Of a DNA stretch of 64,000 nt, positions 8,918-18,782 are shown one piece after another. A program made the position numbers and the translations under genes. A model generated the notes under the pieces. The model was not told where the DNA came from. It searched no databases and was given only the letters and a program-made list of their open reading frames with translations. The stretch lies in NCBI GenBank assembly GCA_963678095.2, contig OY782746.1:992001-1056000 (forward strand). The letters run 5' to 3'. Each line of letters begins with the position of its first letter. Position 1 is the first letter of the stretch. The stretch is from G963678095 sp963678095. GTDB lineage: Bacteria > Bacillota > Negativicutes > Selenomonadales > Selenomonadaceae.

Positions 8918-11758
8918 TTACAATTCTTCCTCCAGCAGCGGCTTGAGGAACCGCCCCGTGTAAGACGCAGGAACCTTGACGATGTCCTCCGGCGTACCAA
9001 TAGCGACAATCGTACCGCCTTTGTCCCCACCTTCCGGACCAAGGTCAATGACATGATCGGCCGTCTTGATCACATCGAGGTTGTGTTCAATTACTACGAC
9101 GGTATCCCCGCCATCGACCAATCGCTGTAATACCTCCAGCAGCTTATGAATATCTGCCGTATGCAGGCCGGTCGTCGGCTCGTCAAGAATATATAAGGTT
9201 TTACCGGTACTGCGCCGGGCCAGTTCCGTAGCAAGCTTGACGCGCTGCGCTTCCCCGCCGGAAAGCGTCGTTGCCGGTTGGCCAAGTTTAATATAGCCGA
9301 GCCCGACATCCTGAATCACCTGCAGTTTTCGCTGGAGTTTCGGTATATTCTGGAAAAATTCCACGGCTTCATCCACCACCATATTGAGTACATCGGCAAT
9401 GGTCTTGCCTTTGTATTTAACCTCCAGGGTTTCCCGGTTATAACGAGCTCCTTTGCAGACTTCACACGGCACATAGACATCTGGCAAAAAATGCATCTCG
9501 ATCTTGATGATACCGTCGCCGCGACAGGCCTCACAGCGCCCCCCCTTGACGTTAAAACTAAACCGTCCTGGCTTATAGCCGCGGATTTTGGCCTCATTCG
9601 TCTGACTGAATACTTCACGAATCGTATCAAAAAGCCCGGTATAGGTTGCCGGATTAGAACGTGGTGTCCGGCCAATCGGTGACTGATCAATATCGATAAT
9701 CTTGTCGATGTGCTCCAGCCCCACGATTTTTTTATGCGTCCCCGGCTTGCCCTTACCGCTGTAGAGCTTAGCGGCCAGTCCCTTAAAGAGAATTTCGTTG
9801 ACGAGTGTACTCTTGCCGCTGCCGGATACGCCGGTCACAACCGTAAATACCCCCAGCGGAAATTTCACGCGGATATTCTTTAAATTATTTTCGGCCGCCC
9901 CGATGACTTCGACAAAATTTCCCGTGCCATGGCGGCGCTTGGCCGGCACCGGAATAAATTTTTCCCGGCTCAAATACTGCCCCGTAATGGATTCCTTGAC
10001 GGATTTTATTTTTTCGACATCGCCTTCAGCGATAACATACCCACCACCGGCACCAGCCATCGGCCCGATGTCAATGATGTGATCCGCCGCATACATCGTA
10101 TCTTCATCATGCTCGACAACAATCAGCGTATTACCCAAATCCCGCAGATGCTTCAGCGTCTTGAGCAGACGATTATTATCCCTTTGATGCAACCCAATAC
10201 TCGGTTCATCGAGAATATACAGCACCCCGACCAAGCCTGAACCGATCTGCGTCGCCAGGCGGATGCGCTGCGCTTCCCCGCCGGATAAAGTTCCGGCAGC
10301 CCGGCTCAATGTCAGGTAATCGAGCCCAACATCAAGCAAAAAACCAAGTCTGGCATGCAATTCTTTGAGAATCTGCGCCGCTATTTTTTGTTCGCGTTCC
10401 GACAATTCGAGTGTGTGAAAAAAAGCACTGGCTTCGGCAATGGTGAGGCACGTAACCTCGTCGATATTTCTGCCCCCGACCCGAATTGCCAGAACCTCGG
10501 GTTTCAGTCTGGCGCCATGGCATACAGGGCATGGTGTTACGCTCATAAAGGATTCATATTCCTCGCGCATCATATCAGAATTCGTCTCGCTGTAACGGCG
10601 GGCGAGCAGTGGCATAACCCCCTCAAAGCTTGAAAAATACTCCTTGTATTCGCCATACATATTCTCATAGGAGTAATTGAATTTTTCCTCGCCTGAGCCG
10701 TAGAGCAGAATCTTTTGGACATTCTCCGGAATTTTTGTCCAGGCATCCGCTACCGTATAGCCATATTTTTTTAAGACAGCATCGATCTGGCACATCGCAT
10801 AGGAATTCGCGTTACTTGACAGCGGCGCAAACAATCCGTCGGTAAAACTCAATTCCGGATTGGGCAGTACCAGATCCAGGTCAAACTCCATATGATTCCC
10901 CAATCCACTGCACGCCGGGCAGGCCCCAAACGGGCTGTTAAAGGAAAACATGCGCGGCGCAATTTCCGGCAAACTAATGCCACAATCCACGCAGGCAAAG
11001 TTCTGGCTGAACATCAGCGTTTCCCCTTCAACAACCTGAACATAGACAACACCTTCGCCCAGAGCCAGGGCTGTCTCCAATGAATCTGCCAGCCGCTGTC
11101 CGATGCCTTCCTTGATGACCAGCCGGTCGATGACGACTTCAATCGTATGTTTCTTTGTCTTTTCCAGTGTGATCTCCTCGTTGACATCGACAACCACACC
11201 ATCGATGCGCACCCGGACATAGCCTTCCTTGCGGATATTCTCCAGGATTTTGCGATGCTCCCCTTTCTTCCCATGAACAAGCTGCGCCATTACCATGATT
11301 TTCGCACGGTCTGGCAGCAGTAGCAATTGATCTACCATTTGGTCTATCGTCTGCTGGGTGATCGGCTTGCCACATTTAGGGCAATGGGGGCGTCCGGCCC
11401 GGGCAAACAGAAGCCGCAGATAATCATAAATTTCCGTAACCGTGCCAACGGTCGATCTCGGATTGCGGCTTGTCGTCTTCTGATCAATTGAAATTGCCGG
11501 TGACAACCCTTCGATGTAATCAACATCCGGCTTGTCCATCTGTCCCAGGAACTGACGGGCATAGGCCGATAGGGATTCAACATAGCGCCGCTGGCCTTCA
11601 GCATAAATTGTATCGAAGGCCAGCGAGGATTTCCCTGAACCACTGAGTCCGGTGATCACGACCAGCTGATCGCGGGGAATATCGATATTGATATTTTTCA
11701 GGTTGTGCTCACGCGCGCCTTTTATTCTGATGATATTTTTTTCTTTTTTATCTGCCAT
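8918..11758 (-). CDS. uvrA: Excinuclease ABC subunit A
   Basis: 946 aa, full length. Two ABC ATPase modules are present, each with a P-loop (GLSGSGKS near residue 38 and GVSGSGKST near 645), LSGGEAQR signatures and ILDEP Walker B motifs. Zinc-binding CxxC pairs (CPKC, CVDC/CPAC, CEAC/CEVC) insert in both modules. UvrA dimers scan DNA for lesions and hand them to UvrB. It starts 9 bases after the uvrB stop codon, so uvrB-uvrA form an operon. It ends at the bidirectional terminator shared with accC. Confidence 0.98.
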   Translation of the reverse strand: MADKKEKNIIRIKGAREHNLKNINIDIPRDQLVVITGLSGSGKSSLAFDTIYAEGQRRYVESLSAYARQFLGQMDKPDVDYIEGLSPAISIDQKTTSRNPRSTVGTVTEIYDYLRLLFARAGRPHCPKCGKPITQQTIDQMVDQLLLLPDRAKIMVMAQLVHGKKGEHRKILENIRKEGYVRVRIDGVVVDVNEEITLEKTKKHTIEVVIDRLVIKEGIGQRLADSLETALALGEGVVYVQVVEGETLMFSQNFACVDCGISLPEIAPRMFSFNSPFGACPACSGLGNHMEFDLDLVLPNPELSFTDGLFAPLSSNANSYAMCQIDAVLKKYGYTVADAWTKIPENVQKILLYGSGEEKFNYSYENMYGEYKEYFSSFEGVMPLLARRYSETNSDMMREEYESFMSVTPCPVCHGARLKPEVLAIRVGGRNIDEVTCLTIAEASAFFHTLELSEREQKIAAQILKELHARLGFLLDVGLDYLTLSRAAGTLSGGEAQRIRLATQIGSGLVGVLYILDEPSIGLHQRDNNRLLKTLKHLRDLGNTLIVVEHDEDTMYAADHIIDIGPMAGAGGGYVIAEGDVEKIKSVKESITGQYLSREKFIPVPAKRRHGTGNFVEVIGAAENNLKNIRVKFPLGVFTVVTGVSGSGKSTLVNEILFKGLAAKLYSGKGKPGTHKKIVGLEHIDKIIDIDQSPIGRTPRSNPATYTGLFDTIREVFSQTNEAKIRGYKPGRFSFNVKGGRCEACRGDGIIKIEMHFLPDVYVPCEVCKGARYNRETLEVKYKGKTIADVLNMVVDEAVEFFQNIPKLQRKLQVIQDVGLGYIKLGQPATTLSGGEAQRVKLATELARRSTGKTLYILDEPTTGLHTADIHKLLEVLQRLVDGGDTVVVIEHNLDVIKTADHVIDLGPEGGDKGGTIVAIGTPEDIVKVPASYTGRFLKPLLEEEL

Positions 11759-11767
11759 ACTGCACCT

Positions 11768-13828
11768 CTACTTTTCTTTGCGCTTGCGCTTTGCAACTGC
11801 TTTTGCCGGCAGGCTGCCTTTAAGTTCGACAATCATATCGCGCAGGCTCGCCGCACGTTCAAAATCAAGTTTATGGGAAGCTTCCCGCATTTCGCGGGTA
11901 AGCGTCGCAATCAATTCTTCCTGCTCAGCCGCTGACATATTCAGCCGTTTTTTCGAACGAACCTCATACGCCTTGCCGGCCTCGGCTACTAATGTTGTTT
12001 CGATAAGATTTTTTATTTTCTTTTTAATTGTCATTGGCGTAATATTATGCTCGCGATTATATTCTTCCTGCACTTCCCGTCGTCGCTGAGTCTCATCGAT
12101 AGCCCGATGCATAGAATCCGTAATCCGATCGGCATACATAATGACGAGCCCCTCGGCATTACGGGCGGCACGGCCAATCGTCTGAATCAGCGAGGTATCC
12201 GAGCGCAAAAAGCCCTCTTTATCGGCATCAAGAATCGCCACCAGCGAGACTTCCGGCAAATCAAGGCCCTCACGCAGCAGGTTGATCCCGACAAGAACAT
12301 CAAACACCCCCGCGCGCAGATCGCGGAGAATTTCCGTACGCTCAATCGTCGCAATATCAGAATGCAGATATCGCACCTTGATCCCGGCTTCCTTCAGATA
12401 ATCGGTTAGATTTTCCGCCATTTTTTTCGTCAGGGTTGTCACGAGCACACGTTCATCGCGCTCGACCCGCTGCCTGATTTCACCCAACAGATCATCGATC
12501 TGCCCGGTCAACGGGCGAACCTCAACCTGTGGGTCCAGCAATCCCGTCGGACGAATAATCTGCTGCACGACCTGATTGGCCTCGCCGAGCTCATATTTGG
12601 CCGGCGTAGCGGATACATATATAATCTGATTGATCCGCTGCACAAACTCAGGAAACTGCAAGGGCCGATTATCGAAGGAGGACGGCAGTCTAAAGCCGTT
12701 GCCTACCAACGACTCCTTGCGCGAGCGATCCCCCGCATACATCGCACGTATTTGTGGCAGCGTAACATGCGATTCGTCAATGACAATCAAAAAGTCCTCA
12801 GGGAAGTAGTCAAGCAGGGTAAATGGTGATTCTCCGGCAGCGCGCTGCGTCAAATGCCGCGAGTAATTCTCAATGCCTGAACAATAGCCCATTTCCTGCA
12901 TCATTTCCAGATCATATCTCGTTCGCTGTTCCAATCGCTGGGCCTCGACCAGCTTGTTTTCTGCCCGCAGCGCCGACAGACTGGCTTCCAGCTCGGCTTC
13001 GATGGTATCAACCGCTCGCTGCATGTGTTCCCGGGAGGTAACATAATGTGAGGCCGGATAGATCATAACATGCTTGCGTTCACCGTAGACCTCACCGGTG
13101 AGTACATCTACTTCCAGGATGCGTTCCACCTCATCACCGAACAGTTCAATTCGGATAGCGCGATCATTAAAGCCGGCAGGGAATACTTCGACCACATCCC
13201 CCCGTACCCGGAACTTGCCGCGCACGAAATTCACATCGTTGCGTTCATACTGAATGCTGACCAGCTTGCGTAAAATAGCATCCCGATCATACGACTGCCC
13301 TTCTCGCAGCGACAATACCAGATCATGATATTCCTCCGGTGACCCCAGCCCGTAAATGCAGGATACACTCGCAACGATAATGACATCGCGCCGTTCAAAT
13401 AGAGAACAGGTAGCCGAATGACGCAGCTTATCAATTTCATCATTAATCGCTGCATCTTTTTCTATATAAGTATCTGTCTGGGCAATATAAGCTTCCGGCT
13501 GATAGTAATCGTAATAGCTGACAAAGTATTCCACAGCATTATTCGGGAAAAATTCCTTAAACTCACTGGCTAGCTGTGCTGCCAGGGTCTTATTGTGCGC
13601 AATTACCAGCGTAGGCTTTTGCACTTTTTCAATCAGCTTGGCAATGGTAAATGTTTTACCAGTTCCGGTAGCCCCCAGCAGCACCTGTGCCGTCTGGCCG
13701 TTTTCAATCCCTGCCGCCAGATCAGCAATCGCCTGCGGCTGATCCCCCATTGGTTCAAAGGGGGCCTGCACCTGAAAGGGAACCTCCGACTCCAGATGCA
13801 ACGTATTTAATTTTGGGACTTCTGCCAT
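11768..13828 (-). CDS. uvrB: Excinuclease ABC subunit B
   Basis: 686 aa. Helicase motif I is GATGTGKTFT near residue 55. The damage-probing beta-hairpin is recognisable from YYDYYQPEAYIAQTDTYIEKD around residue 105, with the acidic DESH box near 345 and the C-terminal helicase motifs through QTIGRAARN near 545. A C-terminal UVR motif (LDFERAASLRDMI) contacts UvrC. It verifies damage after UvrA loading. It is the first gene of the uvrB-uvrA pair. The upstream region has TATAAT-like sequences and a single half of a LexA-like site, not enough to call SOS control. Confidence 0.98.
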   Translation of the reverse strand: MAEVPKLNTLHLESEVPFQVQAPFEPMGDQPQAIADLAAGIENGQTAQVLLGATGTGKTFTIAKLIEKVQKPTLVIAHNKTLAAQLASEFKEFFPNNAVEYFVSYYDYYQPEAYIAQTDTYIEKDAAINDEIDKLRHSATCSLFERRDVIIVASVSCIYGLGSPEEYHDLVLSLREGQSYDRDAILRKLVSIQYERNDVNFVRGKFRVRGDVVEVFPAGFNDRAIRIELFGDEVERILEVDVLTGEVYGERKHVMIYPASHYVTSREHMQRAVDTIEAELEASLSALRAENKLVEAQRLEQRTRYDLEMMQEMGYCSGIENYSRHLTQRAAGESPFTLLDYFPEDFLIVIDESHVTLPQIRAMYAGDRSRKESLVGNGFRLPSSFDNRPLQFPEFVQRINQIIYVSATPAKYELGEANQVVQQIIRPTGLLDPQVEVRPLTGQIDDLLGEIRQRVERDERVLVTTLTKKMAENLTDYLKEAGIKVRYLHSDIATIERTEILRDLRAGVFDVLVGINLLREGLDLPEVSLVAILDADKEGFLRSDTSLIQTIGRAARNAEGLVIMYADRITDSMHRAIDETQRRREVQEEYNREHNITPMTIKKKIKNLIETTLVAEAGKAYEVRSKKRLNMSAAEQEELIATLTREMREASHKLDFERAASLRDMIVELKGSLPAKAVAKRKRKEK

Positions 13829-13928
13829 ACTGGGCGCCTCCTCTAATCAATAACCATTATTCGTTATTATAAATTATAAATTATCTATTCACACAATACT
13901 AGCGAACATACATACTATTATATAGCAA

Positions 13929-13995
13929 ATATGCGGTAAAAACAATCAAGCAGCAACCGCCGTTTTATCGGTTGCAGATTGTTTTTACCGCATAT
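13929..13995 (-). terminator. Large two-tier hairpin after the AbrB-family gene
   Basis: A perfect 19-bp outer stem (13929-13947 with 13977-13995) encloses an inner 7-bp stem (GCAACCG 13953-13959 with CGGTTGC 13969-13975). On the minus strand the inner hairpin is followed by a T-rich stretch, so it can act as the terminator of the gene that ends at 13997. The outer stem is longer than a normal terminator needs. Confidence 0.65.
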
Positions 13996-13996
13996 A

Positions 13997-15049
13997 TCAA
14001 TGGCTCTGCCGAGTCCGGCAAGTATATACTTCAATAAATTTTCTTGCCATAAAAGGTACGAACAGCATGATGAATAAAAGTCTTACCAACTGGTAGGCTG
14101 TCATCGTAGAAATATCTGCTCCGACAATCAGGGCTGTAATCCCCATTTCCGTCAACCCACCGGGAGCTGTACTCAAAAAAGCCGTTACGAGAGAGGTACC
14201 AGTGAAAACCACCACCAGCTCCCCCAGAACCAGCGATACCATCAGAACAAAAGTGACGCCCAGCGTCAGACATGATCCTAGTCCTCGGTATTGCTTTATC
14301 TTGGCCAGATTAATGCTGGTGCCGATATAGGATCCCACGCATATTTGCGCCACATTGATATACGGTAGCGGCACCAGGGGCGCCTGTCCGCCGCTAAGCA
14401 GCGTAAACGCCGCTGTGCTCAGCAACGGTCCAAGTAGATACGGGGTTGGTAACTGTAAATAACGCCCAACTAGTGCGCCCAAGACCGCGATGGCCCCAAA
14501 CACCCAGTTACCTGCTACCGGTATGGCATCCGTTGCCGGCAAAGCAACCGGCCCCGGCGGTGGCAGCACATGCAGGGCTAGAAACGGCACCAAAAAAACC
14601 ACCGCCAGCATTCGCATCGTCTGCATAATTGTCACGGCAGTCTGGTCGGCATCTTCAACCTCATCGGCTAAAATTACCATTTGGGACAGCCCGCCCGGCA
14701 CACAGCCAAGCAGGCAGCTTGCCAGGCTCAGACCCGTTTTCTTATATGTAATCCAGGCCGTAAGCAAGCCGGCAAGAATTGTAAGCCCGGTTGCCGCCGC
14801 CATTATCGGCAATTGGGTCATGATCGCCTGTCCCGTTGCCGCTGTAAACGGACGCCCCATGGCATAACCCAGCAGGATCAAGGCCGTATTTCGCACCTTC
14901 AGCGGCCAGTACAGAGGTTCTCCCCGCCAAAGAGAATATAGTGATATAGCCGCAATCGGGCCGAGCGTCCAGGGGAGAGGTAACTTTACCAGAGAAAATA
15001 CACTCCCGCCCAAAACGGCAATACATAAAGTTTTTCCTAGATTTTTCAT
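13997..15049 (-). CDS. AbrB-family integral membrane protein (putative transporter)
   Basis: 350 aa, almost entirely hydrophobic, about ten membrane segments. It has the internal duplication of this Pfam family (named AbrB after ammonia monooxygenase-linked proteins, not the AbrB transcription factor): LPLPWTLGPIAAISL near residue 25 and LPTPYLLGPLLSTAAFTLL near 205, each followed by a similar helical block. Polar loops such as GCVPGGLSQMVILADE and STAPGGLTEMGITALIVG repeat the PGG-L-M pattern and may line a transport path. The substrate is unknown. It is divergent from the HAD gene at 15270 and monocistronic. Confidence 0.8.
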   Translation of the reverse strand: MKNLGKTLCIAVLGGSVFSLVKLPLPWTLGPIAAISLYSLWRGEPLYWPLKVRNTALILLGYAMGRPFTAATGQAIMTQLPIMAAATGLTILAGLLTAWITYKKTGLSLASCLLGCVPGGLSQMVILADEVEDADQTAVTIMQTMRMLAVVFLVPFLALHVLPPPGPVALPATDAIPVAGNWVFGAIAVLGALVGRYLQLPTPYLLGPLLSTAAFTLLSGGQAPLVPLPYINVAQICVGSYIGTSINLAKIKQYRGLGSCLTLGVTFVLMVSLVLGELVVVFTGTSLVTAFLSTAPGGLTEMGITALIVGADISTMTAYQLVRLLFIMLFVPFMARKFIEVYTCRTRQSH

Positions 15050-15197
15050 TTGTCTATCATCAGTCTTCCTTGCCTTCTTTTATCTAATGCAAATTCTCTA
15101 CTATATTTCTTATTTTACCATTTTCCGTCACATTAAGAATGAATAAACGCTGAAAATATTTCTTTATTTATAGTTTTCCATTATTTTGCTGCTCAAT

Positions 15198-15226
15198 TTG
15201 ACCATAAAAGCGAATACAGTTATAAT
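15198..15226 (+). promoter_or_regulatory. Predicted promoter of the HAD/SGNH gene pair
   Basis: TTGACC (15198-15203), 17-base spacer, TATAAT (15221-15226), about 44 bases upstream of the ATG at 15270. Confidence 0.75.
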
Positions 15227-15269
15227 TACGCTAATAAAGAGTTAGTAAACCCTGTCAGAAAGGACTTCT

Positions 15270-16088
15270 ATGAATATAAAATTAATCGCCCTCGATATGG
15301 ATGGCACTACCTTCGACAACCAGCGGAAAATCACACTGGAAAACCGGGCTGCGATCCGCGCTGCGCAGGAAAAACAGATCGAAGTTGTCGTTTCCACAGG
15401 ACGCTCAAATAGCGAGCTGACCCCTGTGCTCGAACAGTTGCCAGAAATTCGTTATTTTTGCTGCGGCAACGGCACAAAAATTTATGACCGGCAGTGCGGC
15501 AGCAACATCTTTGAGGACCTGCTGGCCCTGCCCCCAGCCCGCAAAATCCTGCAGATTCTGCAGCAGCACGATGTTATGCCCGAACTATATGCCGATGATA
15601 GTATTTATCTTGATCCTGAATTTTTTAACCAGCTTCACGCTTATGTAGCTCCGGAAATTGAAGAAATCATCCAGCTTACCCGCACGGGCCGCAGTGATCT
15701 TGCTGGTTTTTTGCAGCAGCGACAAACACCGATTGAAAAATTCAATGTTTTTTATAGTGATAATAAAATTAAAAAACAGTTGCTTGCCCAGCTGAGCCCC
15801 TTTGAAATATCCTTTTGTCAGTCGTTCACTAATACCTTGGAAATTCTCAGTCCGACAGCCAGCAAAGGCAGTTCACTGCGTCATCTGTGTGATAAATTCA
15901 ACCTTTCAGCTGACGAAGTCATGGCGATTGGTGATGGCAGCAATGATATTTCGATGCTCCAGTTTGCGGGCTGCTCTGTTGCCATGGAAAATGCCGTCAC
16001 CGAGGCAAAAAATACGGCTAAATTTATGACGGCCAGCAATGATGCCAGTGGCGTTGCCCTGTCAATCTATCGCTATGCCTTAACCTAA
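15270..16088 (+). CDS. Cof-type HAD-superfamily phosphatase (copy 3)
   Basis: 272 aa. Motif I is DMDGTTF (residues 9-15, variant of DxDGTLL with Thr-Phe), and a GDGSNDISML motif IV is near residue 215. It is a cytosolic Mg-dependent phosphatase of small metabolites; the substrate is unknown. It is preceded by a strong promoter and followed 16 bases later by a secreted SGNH hydrolase gene with its own AAAGGAGG site, so the two are co-transcribed. The pairing could be coincidental; no shared pathway can be named. Confidence 0.88.
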   Translation: MNIKLIALDMDGTTFDNQRKITLENRAAIRAAQEKQIEVVVSTGRSNSELTPVLEQLPEIRYFCCGNGTKIYDRQCGSNIFEDLLALPPARKILQILQQHDVMPELYADDSIYLDPEFFNQLHAYVAPEIEEIIQLTRTGRSDLAGFLQQRQTPIEKFNVFYSDNKIKKQLLAQLSPFEISFCQSFTNTLEILSPTASKGSSLRHLCDKFNLSADEVMAIGDGSNDISMLQFAGCSVAMENAVTEAKNTAKFMTASNDASGVALSIYRYALT

Positions 16089-16104
16089 AGGAGGTAATAG
16101 AGTT

Positions 16105-17520
16105 ATGAAACGACCTATCATTCGCATACCAGCACTGCTTACCTCTCTGCTGCTCTTTGCCTCTCTGCTCTTCATTGATGTCCCCGGTGTTCTGCAGGAA
16201 CCGGCCGAAGATTGTCCGACAGCAGAGGCTGCGGTTGAAGTCCCCCTTATGCCCGGACCGGAAGCCCTTACACCTTATCCGCCCGAGGCTCCCGCCTCCC
16301 CGGCGCCGCTGCTGCTATGGAGCAAGAATTTTGATGCTGTATCTTATCAGTTGGAATTTTTTACCGAACTGCCGGAGGATCTTTCTGCCGCCGACATCTC
16401 AGAAAAGCATTGTTATTTTGTGCCAGCAGTCTTTACCAATGCCTATAATCCGGCAATTGATGAGTTTGCCGCCGGCAGCATTGGACGACATGCCCCCCTT
16501 TATTGGCGGGTCCGCGCGATGAATCTCGCCGGCAATCCCATCAGTCTTTTTTCTCTGCCGGAACCGTTGTTCACCTCTGCCGCCCAGCCGCGAATCAATT
16601 CGCCGCTGCCAAATGCCTTTTACAACAACCATAATGGACAAGTTTTGCTCTATCCCGTCTACAGCTGGATCGGCAATCATGGCGCCGTCCAATACGAGAT
16701 AGAGGTGCTCGATGAATTACCGGAAAATCCAGGTGGTACAGAGCCCTCTGTCCATCGAATCTATGCCGCGATCCAGGCAAACTGTGAGCTCTACGATCCC
16801 GAGCCAAGGCTGGGGGCGTACCCTTTTTACTGGCGGGTACGCGGTCTCGATGCCGAAGGAAATCCAGTCGGTGTTTACAGCGCCGCCCAGCCTTTCAAAG
16901 TCAACCCTGCTGACAACTGGCAAATTGGAATTTTCGGCGACAGCATCAGCCATGGTGGCGGGCATCTTTCCTACGGTCCTGCGGACTGGGAATACAGTTA
17001 CTCAACTTATTTGAACGTTCCTACGGTCAACCTTTCCCAGAGCGGCGACACCAGCCAGATGATGCTCGAACGCTTTGACAAAGATGTCCTACCGTTTCAT
17101 CCACATTATCTGTTGATTCTCGGCGGCTCCAACAGTCTGCGCGGCGGCGTCCCTGCAGCCGATGTAATCGCTGATCTTGAAAATATCCGGCAAAAATGCC
17201 TGCAGAACAATATCAAGCCCATCCTGATGACCTTGCCCCCTATCAATCCTGACAACATCGCCATTGCCTTTAACGAAGAAACGGCGGGGGACTGGATGAC
17301 GCAGTTCGCGCTCGTCAATGCCTATATACGGACCCAGGTTCATATTGACCTGGCAGCAGCCTTTGACGGCCCTGATGAGATCCTGCCAACAAAATATGCG
17401 CTCGACGGGCTTCATCTCGATGTCGACGGCAAGATCATTATGGGCGAAACAATCAATGCTGCCTGGCCGTCGGTCTCAACCTTGGCTGAAATGCAGGTGG
17501 CGGCAGTCCCTGATCACTGA
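16105..17520 (+). CDS. Secreted SGNH/GDSL-type hydrolase with N-terminal beta-sandwich repeats
   Basis: 471 aa. An N-terminal signal sequence (residues 1-25) is followed by a Pro/Ala-rich linker and two fibronectin-III-like repeats, recognisable by paired YWRVRA/YWRVRG strands ending in NPISLF and NPVGVY. The C-terminal SGNH hydrolase domain has block I GDSIS near residue 277, block III GGSNS near 345 and block V DGLHLD near 435, giving a Ser-Asp-His catalytic set. It probably removes acyl groups from envelope or extracellular glycans outside the cytoplasmic membrane. The protein at 48320-49663 has the same architecture. A terminator is not evident before the next promoter. The substrate is unknown. 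Confidence 0.82.
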   Translation: MKRPIIRIPALLTSLLLFASLLFIDVPGVLQEPAEDCPTAEAAVEVPLMPGPEALTPYPPEAPASPAPLLLWSKNFDAVSYQLEFFTELPEDLSAADISEKHCYFVPAVFTNAYNPAIDEFAAGSIGRHAPLYWRVRAMNLAGNPISLFSLPEPLFTSAAQPRINSPLPNAFYNNHNGQVLLYPVYSWIGNHGAVQYEIEVLDELPENPGGTEPSVHRIYAAIQANCELYDPEPRLGAYPFYWRVRGLDAEGNPVGVYSAAQPFKVNPADNWQIGIFGDSISHGGGHLSYGPADWEYSYSTYLNVPTVNLSQSGDTSQMMLERFDKDVLPFHPHYLLILGGSNSLRGGVPAADVIADLENIRQKCLQNNIKPILMTLPPINPDNIAIAFNEETAGDWMTQFALVNAYIRTQVHIDLAAAFDGPDEILPTKYALDGLHLDVDGKIIMGETINAAWPSVSTLAEMQVAAVPDH

Positions 17521-17541
17521 TTCTTGTTCCTAATAAATATT

Positions 17542-17570
17542 TTGTATTAAATCCCAATTTATATTAAAAT
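17542..17570 (+). promoter_or_regulatory. Predicted flavodiiron protein promoter
   Basis: TTGTAT (17542-17547), 17-base spacer, TAAAAT (17565-17570), about 52 bases before the ATG at 17622. Confidence 0.65.
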
Positions 17571-17621
17571 AAAAACAGTACCTTAAAATATATTCTTTTG
17601 ATAAAGAAGGGTGGTTATACA

Positions 17622-18782
17622 ATGAAAGCAGTTGAAATAAAAAAAGGGGTTTACTGGGTAGGCGTTATCGACTGGTCCCTGCGCAATTTCCATGGCTACT
17701 CGACCAGCCGCGGCTCTACCTATAACGCGTATTTGATCATTGATGAAAAAATAACGCTGATCGATACCGCAAAAGATACTTTTACCGACGAATTGGTCGC
17801 ACGCATTTCCTCTGTCATCGATCCTGCCAAAATTGATTATATTGTTTCAAGTCATCTCGAGCGCGATCACTCTTCGGCGATTCCGGCTATCATGAAATAT
17901 TGTCCGAATGCCACAATCTACGCCAGCCAGCCACACGGTGTAAAAGGTCTGACTGCCTATTATGGGGAGTATAAGTATCAGGGCGTAAAAACCGGTGATG
18001 AAATTTCTATCGGCAGCCGTCGCCTGCAATTTTTGACAACGCCGATGCTGCATTGGCCAGACAGCATGATTACCTACTGCCCGGAGGAAAAAATTCTGTT
18101 CTCGAATGATGCTTTTGGTCAGCATCTCGCTGCCAGTAGCCCCTTCGATGATGACAACGATTTTGCCATTGTCATGGAAGAGGCCAAAAAATACTATGCC
18201 AACATCCTGATGCTCTACGGCAAACAAGCCCAGACAGCCTGCCGGGCTGTGACAGCTTTTGATATTGATATGATCGCTACCGGTCATGGCAATATCTGGC
18301 GCTCGCATGTTCCTGAAATCCTTGCGGCCTACGAAAAATGGAGTGCTAACGAACCAGAAGAACGAGCTGTTGTTGTCTTTGACAGCATGTGGCATTCGAC
18401 TGAAATTATGGCAAAAACGATTACGGAAGCATTCAGTCAAAAAGGCATTCCGGTCCAGCACTACGATCTCAAGGATAATCACATCTCTGATATTGTCGTT
18501 GATGTCCTGACGAGCAAATATCTGGCCGTCGGCTCCCCTACCCTCAACAATACGATGTTGCCGACAGTGGCTGCCTTCCTTTGCTATCTCAAGGGACTGT
18601 CACCGAAAAACCGTGAAGCCTTTGCTTTCGGATCTTACGGCTGGGGTGGGCAGAGCATCGGGGAAATTGAAGCCACGCTAGAAGCCTGCGGTTTTCATAT
18701 TTGCCTTGACAAGATCCGCATTCAAAACATCCCCAACCAAGAACAGTTGGCTGATCTTGCGGCCAAAGTTCTCGCCCTTTAA
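17622..18782 (+). CDS. fprA: Flavodiiron protein (FprA-type O2/NO reductase)
   Basis: 386 aa. The N-terminal metallo-beta-lactamase-like domain carries the diiron site motif HLERDHSS near residue 80, with further ligands at HWPDSM, NDAFGQH and the HGNIWR segment near 225. The C-terminal flavodoxin domain begins around residue 255 (VVFDSMWHSTEIMAKTI) and binds FMN. It reduces oxygen to water (or NO to N2O) and is usually fed by rubredoxin, which this genome encodes at 4026-4187. The frame can start at a TTG at 17598, but the ATG at 17622 has the ribosome site AAGAAGGGTGG and yields the family start. It is a single-gene unit with its own promoter and terminator. Confidence 0.94.
   Translation: MKAVEIKKGVYWVGVIDWSLRNFHGYSTSRGSTYNAYLIIDEKITLIDTAKDTFTDELVARISSVIDPAKIDYIVSSHLERDHSSAIPAIMKYCPNATIYASQPHGVKGLTAYYGEYKYQGVKTGDEISIGSRRLQFLTTPMLHWPDSMITYCPEEKILFSNDAFGQHLAASSPFDDDNDFAIVMEEAKKYYANILMLYGKQAQTACRAVTAFDIDMIATGHGNIWRSHVPEILAAYEKWSANEPEERAVVVFDSMWHSTEIMAKTITEAFSQKGIPVQHYDLKDNHISDIVVDVLTSKYLAVGSPTLNNTMLPTVAAFLCYLKGLSPKNREAFAFGSYGWGGQSIGEIEATLEACGFHICLDKIRIQNIPNQEQLADLAAKVLAL

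Noticed and set aside
13898..13912. LexA/SOS box ahead of uvrB
   Set aside because: A CGAAC half with ATAC follows, but the second half (GTTCG) is not present, so it is only a partial match to the Bacillus consensus.
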